Below, one piece after another: positions 56,500-64,000 of a DNA stretch of 64,000 nt (the stretch's first letter is position 1; the number at the start of each line of letters is the position of its first letter). A program made the position numbers and the translations under genes. The DNA comes from Aspidiotus rigidus. Taxonomy: Eukaryota > Arthropoda > Insecta > Hemiptera > Diaspididae. The notes below the pieces were generated by a model. That model made no database searches and had not been told where the DNA came from. It worked only from the letters and a program-made list of their open reading frames with translations. The stretch covers positions 12,617,001 to 12,681,000 of the forward strand of contig JAVHKY010000004.1 of the NCBI GenBank assembly GCA_035079385.1, given 5' to 3'.

Positions 56500-57260
56500 C
56501 AGGAATTTTCAATCAACAGGAAATCCGTTTTACGTAAGAGTATTGAAAAGACCGGCGCACGCTCAATCGTGAAGGGCCTTTCGATCTCCGAGCTGTATAC
56601 AATGACAAGAAGGGAAATGGTTAGAAAAATTTTGAAATTTTGAGTCATAGATAAGAGAAGAGAACTTGAAAATATTTCTCGCTCCGAGTTCTTGTAGACG
56701 GAGGAGAGGACTTGATGAAATTTCAAGCTTTATAATCAGCGACGAAGTCAGAAAATTTTACTCGGGGAGTTTTAAGCAACATTTTAAGCAATACTTTACC
56801 GTTTTTTTGTAATGAGCAATTTTTCAGTACCCTTCACTGTTTTGAATCATTGTTGAAAGGGTATTTGAAAACAGAGTCAATTGAAGAGAGCAGGGAACAT
56901 ACATCATGAAATCCAAAGTCCTCAAAGTCCTTTTCCTAATCTATACAAACCAATAATTGAAATTTTCCCAAATCCTTCTCCCAATGATTGTCGAAATTTT
57001 GGAATCGTCCTGCCTCAAGCATCTCTCGATGGTCAAAACTGTTCCAAGTCCATTCAAGCCATGAAAATTAAAGGTCAAAATTTCTCCGAATCATACCCGA
57101 GGCGAGAGAGGCGAGAAAAAGTGGAGGGGTCAAGTGGAAATATCGAAAAAAAAAAAAAACAGGGAACATTCCGAGAATTTTTAAATAAGCCCGTAAGAAA
57201 TTCTGCCGATGGGATGGAAGTACCCCAAGAGAGGAGAGTCTAGGAATGCGCGCCCCTATA
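56500..57260. repeat. Degenerate satellite-related sequence
   Basis: Diverged words of the 45-bp family: TCGATCTCCGAGCTGTATAC, GAGGACTTGATGAAATTTC and CAGGGAACAT (56891 and 57162). No gene supported. Confidence 0.4.
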
Positions 57261-58025
57261 CAGGCTAGATTTGAGAACATTTTGAGCTTCGAATTCCAGC
57301 GAGGATGGATTTGAAATATTTAGTCGTAATCGATTTTGTACAATGAAAATTCGACTTTTGACAACATTTTAGAGGCTCTTCTCTCCTTCAAACTGAGCTG
57401 CTTTCTTACATCATAGTTCATAATCGCCATCTCGTTTGAATAGATTCCCTCTGCTCCTCAATCAACTGCGTTCACGAACCAATTTTCTTCTTAAAGCTTC
57501 AATACTGATTGAAATTATCAATTGATTAGAATTTTTGCTTATTTTGAGAAAGAAATGATTATGGGGGAAAGTGAGTAACAGCGACATTCTCAGTCGACTC
57601 TAAGGGGAAAGAGACAGCTACCTCAACAAGTAACTTGAGGTCACGTAACAATTATAAGTGCGCTTAACGTCCATGTGATAACTAAGATTGTCGCTGTAAG
57701 AAACTACACTCAATCACTATGTCTCCTGAGGTCATGCCTCCCTCCCACAACCCTTTAGAATGTACTGCAGTGCAGTTACTGACTTCATTTTTCTCTGTGC
57801 AACTACAGAATTTTCATCCTCCCGTTTTGTCGGCCATTGTTTTTTTTTTTTTCAACAAATTTTGGGATGATTGGAAATTTCTAATGCTCAAGGATCATAA
57901 GCTCGAGTATGTGACAGGATTATAATGCTGCTAAGGTAGGGTCAAATGAGTTTGAGACAGGTTTGGAGACATGAGATATCGTGAAAGCTGAGGAAGAAAG
58001 TACAGGATGTAAGATCGCTTGTGTC
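57261..58025. other. Gene-poor stretch
   Basis: Nothing recognised on either strand apart from a T run at 57840-57852. Confidence 0.4.
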
Positions 58026-59352
58026 AGGTATGTGCTGCGGCTCGTCCTCCATTGTGGAGTAGGTGCGCATAGCGTATACATTAATTTTGTTTCCTCTGAC
58101 ACCTCTGTTGACTTCAGCGTTGGAAGGATCTCCGTGGCGAAATCTCCTTGTCTTACCCACACTCACCAGACACAATTTAGAGCTAACTTGCTGGTAGAGT
58201 CTCTTCTTCTTTTGTCTTCAAGTCCCTATGTGTGGTCTTCTTTTTGCGAAGTGTCGTCTATGGGGTTACGAAGGCTATTATGGAGACTGTGCTCAATGTT
58301 GCGAGTCATGAACGGGAACCGTTCAGAACCCGGGTCAGCAGTATCAATTGTATTTGTGCGTGTTCGGATCGTTTTGATTTCATTTTAAGAAGGCCTCAGT
58401 AGCGTGGCTCCGCATTTGCCTACTGCATTCCATATCCATCTTCTCCTTCATAATTGTGGCTGAAAATCCAGACACCTGGTCCCATGCTTCTTCGGAACTT
58501 AACTCGGGGATCGCAATGTGAATAAGTTACCTGTTCAACTTTCCTTAACTTCTCATGAAGACACTTGTTGAAGCAGCCACGACCGCTGAACACCTGCGTC
58601 AGGTGGAAGTTCAGTTGACCATGGTCTCATTTCATCCGCTCACCGAGGTCGCGAGTTAACACTCAGGCCGTCTATTTCCCTAGCCCACTCTTAGCAATTC
58701 TCGCTTTCAATTTCTCAAGGAAGGAGCGCTCGGCCTCCTGCTCACCCATGAAGCCTCTCGATAAGTCGTTGTCCTCCTAACATTGCTTTGAACATCACCG
58801 CTCTCTCTTCAGGAAGAGCTCAATTGGTGGTTACGCATAGAGCCTCCGTCGAGACCGTGCTACCTCAGCGCAAATTTCCATTTCTTTCCTTCTGTAGGCT
58901 ATCCTCACGGAGTCGGTCCATACTGAGGCGCCGTATAACGTAGTGCTCATTATATTATCCCTCTTCTTGCTTCCCTTGGCCCTAGGTGGCTTAGGTAGGT
59001 CCCATACCTGCTTTTCCCGTTGCCATTAAGAAATGGTACATGAAGCTCAGCGTTGAATCAAACCAAACACCCAGATACTACATCACCTTCTTAATTGTGA
59101 TTTCCACGAAAGGTGCGTGGACTGAACTTTCCATGAGGCGAGAATAATAGGGCCTTCGTCTTCCCTACCGCGAGTTCTAGCCTGGCTGACTCGATTCGAC
59201 GCTTCACTGTCTCTAGGGTCTTGTTCACCCTCCTCTCTACCGCTACATCTGTTTCGAGAAAGCCTACCACCGGAAAAGTTTATGCCCGGTGTCAGCTTTA
59301 TTTTGAAAATCTCATTAAATACGGCGCACCAGAAGAGCGGCCCAAAGTTCGA
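58026..59352 (-). pseudogene. Decayed non-LTR retrotransposon (same family as 29838-31931)
   Basis: The minus strand aligns with 29850-31370: 3' tail (CTCGTCCTCCATTGTGGAGT near 58040), the [22 protein letters not shown] region near 58420-58460, AGCAGCCACGACCGCTGAAC near 58573, and reverse-transcriptase residues GPLFWCAVFNEIFKIKLTPG near 59285-59345. More diverged than the other copies, with many indels. Truncated at about 59352. Confidence 0.75.
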
Positions 59353-59995
59353 AATTACAACAAGTTTCAGGGCCTTGAACTCCCTAAAACTAAGGTAGTT
59401 GTGGAAGAAACGGTAGGAAACAATAGGAAGGGTAAAAGAAATTCTAAATAGACGAACTGATGGGTTCCTCCGATTCATCCGAGGTAAACACGTTAACGCA
59501 GACAGGCCACCTCTACGCCTACACGTAACACGGATACGACGACGCGATGAGAGGTGGGGAAGGTTTTTCACAAATTAGACCTTCCTATGGCTTTTCTACT
59601 AAGACTTGAACGATTTCGACACCGAAAAAAAAAAAGAAATTTGAAATAACTTCAAGTTGTAAAATTCACGGTGGAAAACAAGCTCACAAAAATTTCTATC
59701 GTTTCAAGATTCGAGTAACGCAGAGAAAGAAGGAAACATTTCAAACTATGGTGAGATTAGGAACGAAAAAGAAAAAAGGACTCGGCTCTGTACCAGATCT
59801 ATCCAAATTTTTCCAAGTCCCACGCGTTCATCTATAATTTAATGCAACACCAATATCTTGGGAAGGTGAATTCTGATCAATTTTTTAGAACTTTTTAAAT
59901 ATCCACGACAGTTACTCCCAACTTTAGTCTCACAATTTGAAAGCAAGTCTCAGCTTGTAGAAAAGAATACCATATTGATTATCCATACCTCGAAA

Positions 59996-60001
<6 letters not shown>

Positions 60002-60086
<85 letters not shown>
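60002..60086. repeat. (TC)n microsatellite, ~84 bp
   Basis: Uninterrupted TC dinucleotides for about 42 units, followed by a T run. Confidence 0.98.
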
Positions 60087-60090
<4 letters not shown>

Positions 60091-63000
60091 CACTTAATTC
60101 CACCTCAAATCAAATTCTTCAGATAAGTATGTAAAGTTATCAATTCTTTCAGAAAGTTTGATAATAAGAAGAGTCACTCCACTTCACAAACAGTGCAGTG
60201 TACGACACCAGTGTATCTTCCATATTGCGAATATCTCGTAGAAATTCAAACAGACAGAGGTACAAATAGCGTAAGCTGTTCTCGTTGTCACATTGAATCT
60301 CGTGTCAAGTGATAAATTTACAAATAAATGAGTGAAGAGAGAAGTGAATTCAGCGAACGAAACGCTAAACACAATTATGTATACGCAGTCTGACAAATAT
60401 TGAACACCGAAAAAACGTTATTATAAAATCAGATTTACGTTTGCAATTTATTTTAAAGAATAGTAACCGATAGTTCGACGAACGAGGGTGGGGCTGATGT
60501 ATTTCAGGTCACGACGTCACGTCGACATTTTATACCCGGTATTCTTGTCAGGAAATTGGGGGCGCGCGACGTTCGAATTTACGACCGCAATTTTCGCCTT
60601 CGAGAAAGAAATCGAATCAAATCGAACTGAAAAAACACGCCACCGTATATATCGTAGGTATACTAATATGATGAGAACGTGACGTACACGTAAGTTTAAT
60701 CGGCGAGATGAGTACGGGAAATGAGTTATATACACTCGCTTCTTCAAAATCTGCCGATTCCGCCGGTAACGTGAGCATTAATTCAGCTCCACCTAGATAT
60801 TGATTTCTTATTTTCAACTTTAACGCACAAAATGTAACACCGTCTCTCGTACGCAATTTAAATAGGCTTGAAGGAAAATTTTTCATCGGCTGAGAATCGC
60901 TGGAAGGGTGAAAATTATATCATTTATTGTTACTTCGGTCGGTGTAGAGGAAAGCGAGGGAAACTGGGACAAAAGTGTAACGAAATTTCATACGCCAATC
61001 ATCCGAACCGGGTAGGCCTGTACGAGTAAATTATTGTTTTCTCATTCGACACGTTTCCAAAAAGCGATAAATTTATCATCAGGTTTCCCACGAAAGTTTT
61101 GTTTCGTGGCTGCTCGACCAGGTGTTGAATTTGTCGTTTTTGATAGAATGGATTTTCGAAACGTGTATACGGGGGTTCGTTTTAAAATAATGTTTAAAAA
61201 ACGACGTTTACACTGAGCATAGCGTGCTCGGTTCGCGTTGAAACAAAAATTCATGAATAATAATCTACTTTTTTTTTGGGACGACTTACCAAATTATCAT
61301 TAAAGCGGGCTGACTTATTACCGATATGCACGCTAATTTATTCCGAGTGAAAGTCTTTACCGTTTATAAGTATTCCTTATTCCGTGTAATGGACTACATA
61401 CATTCCAATCTTGTTTGAATTAAAAACGTTACATTCAATAATCTTTCATTTATTCAGTTCATTCGATTGTAAATTCCACGGAGTACCAGCATATATGTAA
61501 GAAATTGTCATTCTCTGATAGAATGACATTCGTATTATCGTATTGCCAGTAACATTTTAATATCGTTGATGTACGCTGTATTATAGTTTTGATACAATTT
61601 TACCAAAAAATTTGAGAATATCGTTTGCATATGATGCTTGTCGAACATCCCTCCAATTCAATGGCATCTTTACATCTCTCGATTGTCGTTCTACAACTTT
61701 GAACGTGTATTCTTCAATAACATCGTGTTTCATTACCATTTTCAAACTCCTTATTCAGGGGGATTTCGCTCGATTTTTAGTTTGATTCTTACTATTCAAA
61801 GATCATCATCGTTCGTAACGTTTCTGAAAGGTGTCGACATAAACATCGCAATGACCTCCTGCAACAAAGTTCATACAATTTATAATAACTGTGTATAAAA
61901 ACGAAAAAATGAAAATCTATGTTCGCTCGTAAATATCGAAGCTATTTCAAGTGCAAATGAATTTAGAAAAAAGTGTCAATTTGATCGAATAGATGAATCT
62001 TAATTAGAATATTGTAAGTTATTCATTCTGAATAATTCGCAATAAGTGAATAGATCTATGGCAATCTATTCTTCAATTCAACTCGGATAGGCACGAACTT
62101 TGCGTTTGGAATACATAATGACATGCGTTCGAACGAACGAACAAGTCAAGACTCTGTCAGTACACAAATTTAAAATTATCCTTGCACAAAAAAAACACGA
62201 ATTGACATAAGGTTTGCTATCAAAGCTAGTAAGGATAATTGCTCTCCCTAAGTGGATGTGCCCCAGAAACTTGTCTCGTTCGTATACACCTCAGGGTGGG
62301 GCTGCTCGTCGTCCTTTCGAGATTTTCACATGTTTTCATCTGTAATTTATCTCTCTTTCAGCCTTGAACCAAAAAACTGTTCTAAATCTCTCTATAGAAA
62401 CCCCGAATAATATTTTAAACTACCGTACGTCTTTTTTGTATGCGATAGCTGAGCAATGGTGAATTGGGTGATTGTTTACTCTTTCACATATTCTGTTTGT
62501 CTGGTTTTAAGTCACACAGAAGCGAAATCAACTGACAATCGGCTAGAACTATTTTTTTCTTATATGAATTCTGAGTAAGACTTACTTTGCTTACATGCGT
62601 CGGTATGTGAGGATATGCATGCAATATTCTTACAAATATATATTTGGTTTTAAATTATTTCTTATTTGTAAGCGCAAACAAAAGATCAAAATGTTCCGAG
62701 CTATTCTTATAGAAATCAATAAGGTGTCTTGAACTTGGAATCGTGTTGAGAGAACTCTCATCAAATAGTAGGTAAATTCAAGGTTTTCCCTGAAGGCGGT
62801 GTGATTTGTTTACCAAATTGATAAAATTTACACACACCAGCATTGTAAAAAAAAGAGGAAGAAGCTGCCTTCCAAAGAAACCAAAAGAGCGTCTCCTGAA
62901 AGGAGCCAAATTGAGCTCCTCGACACGGCTCCTGGCTCTTCTGGCACCTAGACCCATTTCTCAAAAATTATGGCCAGAACTTAGATTCTTTCGCTGATTT

Positions 63001-63280
63001 CTAGCGCTTCAAAAAACTCAAGTGCCTTGTATTTTTCAATGCTTTATCGTATGCTTGTTTGTAGAAAATCTGAAAAAGTAAAAAAAAAAAAGAGGAGAGG
63101 AAAGGGAAAAAACTAACGAGGAGCGAATTGCAATAATGAGGCCCAAGTAACCCTTCATGCGATCATAACAAGGTGATCACTTTTTCTATGAAATTTGATA
63201 CCCTGACTTTTTAAGGTTTTTCAGACAAGAAATTTTTAATCAAGAAGAAGATTTTTTCCGTGGTCAGAACACGATAATAA
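60087..63280. other. Long stretch without recognised genes
   Basis: Mostly unique-looking sequence, moderately CpG-rich at 60460-61210. Short frames at 60488-60682, 61034-61216 and 61638-61898 have no domain or splice support. A single foldback-family word, GATCAAAATGTTCC, occurs at 62686. It could be an intron or 5' region of a gene outside the window. Confidence 0.35.
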
Positions 63281-63396
63281 AAAACATAAATAAATTATTG
63301 GCACTATTGACCACCTTAGAATTGTATTTTACTACCATCATTAGGTATGACCAAACTAGCAGGCAATATAGTGCCAATAATTTATTCATGTTTTTC
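63279..63396. repeat. Inverted repeat, ~28-bp arms
   Basis: AACATAAATAAATTATTGGC (63281 on) pairs with GCCAATAATTTATTCATGTT (63373-63392). Arms extend to ACTAT/ATAGT inside. A 118-bp foldback, perhaps a small MITE. Confidence 0.7.
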
Positions 63397-63808
63397 AACA
63401 AATTTTTAATTTATTCTCTGATATTTCGTAGAATAAACGATAAAATTCCCTGACCATTCTCCGACTTTCTCAGGCAAAAACAGCAAAGGAGAAGGAAGCG
63501 CCACTGGCTCCTTTCTTAAAGCGACCTGGAGCCGCTTCATTCCCGACAAACCAAAGACTCTTTCTTAGAAGTCATCACGCTCCTTCATTTCGGCTCCTCA
63601 CTCCAGTTTCAGTTCCACCCCTTAGCTCTTTTTACCAGCTCTCGTTCTCTTCTTGAGAGCCGTCTCCTCACCTTAAAAAAAATTTAAAAAACAGGTGTCA
63701 TAATGAAAAAGAATTACGAGGCTTCAACTTTGTCCCCTTCTTTTCCTTTTAAAACTCTTTTTTTTTTTAAATTTAGAAAATGGGTTCTATTTGTTTCCTC
63801 CATAAGAA

Positions 63809-63975
63809 CATAGGCGTCGCTGAGGAAAGTAATTCAATAATTTTCACCCCTCTCCCCCCCTAAAAAAAAAAAAAAAAACTTATAAATGACCTTAATACTA
63901 CAGTATGTACTTTGTTAAAATCTAATACCATTATAAAAAAAATATGGGCAAAAAAAGTTTCCAGCGACGCCTCTG
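63809..63975. mobile_element. 167-bp hAT-type MITE with 8-bp target duplication
   Basis: CATAGGCGTCGCTGAGG at the left and CCAGCGACGCCTCTG at the right are inverted ends. CATAAGAA flanks both sides (63801-63808 and 63976-63983). An 8-bp duplication and CAGRGGCG-type ends indicate hAT. The interior is CT- and A-rich, with no coding capacity. Confidence 0.9.
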
Positions 63976-64000
63976 CATAAGAACCAATATTAAACTGCCT

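Noticed and set aside
59083..59571. 162-aa minus frame as a separate gene
   Set aside because: Its C-terminal half includes GPLFWCAVFNEIFKIK of a decayed reverse transcriptase. The upstream half has no recognisable content.

Overview
This window looks like insect genomic DNA, probably from a sap-feeding hemipteran. The support is a split cathepsin B gene with GT-AG introns, an AT-rich base composition, several arthropod-type transposon families and a short interstitial CCTAA tract. The species cannot be named from the sequence. Nothing bacterial or viral was seen. Host coding content is low. One gene can be assembled with confidence, a second small membrane-protein exon is likely, and almost everything else is mobile or repetitive DNA.

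Layout. 1-5.4 kb: foldback (inverted-repeat) elements and a 3' fragment of a Penelope-like element (PLE) with a GIY-YIG domain. 5.4-20.2 kb: three tandem copies of a 3.4-5.4 kb segment. Each copy carries a decayed MULE-type transposase fused to the 3' tail of a non-LTR retrotransposon. Copy 1 lacks a 2.1 kb block present in copies 2 and 3, and copy 3 has gained a MITE whose empty site survives in copies 1 and 2. 20.2-28.4 kb: retrotransposon debris, a probable terminal exon of a small membrane protein plus a decayed second copy, a PLE reverse-transcriptase fragment, a hAT transposon with 8-bp target-site duplications (TSDs) and a satellite element nested inside it, a TAA-flanked MITE, and a short TIR element built from a 45-bp minisatellite.

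28.56-42.57 kb: a seven-exon cathepsin B-like cysteine peptidase gene encoding a predicted 377 aa with all splice phases consistent. Its active-site Gln, Cys, His and Asn are present, but the occluding-loop His pair and its cysteines are missing, and a short N-terminal tail precedes the hydrophobic segment. Its introns hold a non-LTR element with a 12-bp TSD, two fragments of another non-LTR family, a 2.7 kb giant inverted repeat, and a PLE with an inverted copy of its own 3' end. 42.6-55 kb: a tandem/inverted 140-bp repeat domain, a nearly full-length PLE broken by two adjacent stop codons and one frameshift, and a 4.4 kb satellite-rich element inserted in that PLE's 3' region. 55-64 kb: a CpG-rich stretch that may be a promoter or first exon, another decayed non-LTR copy, a long TC microsatellite, and a hAT-type MITE with an 8-bp TSD.

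The most notable signals are the loop-less and possibly membrane-anchored cathepsin B, and a satellite-bearing element (ends near the CATGTTCC motif) found in two independent insertion sites at very different sizes.
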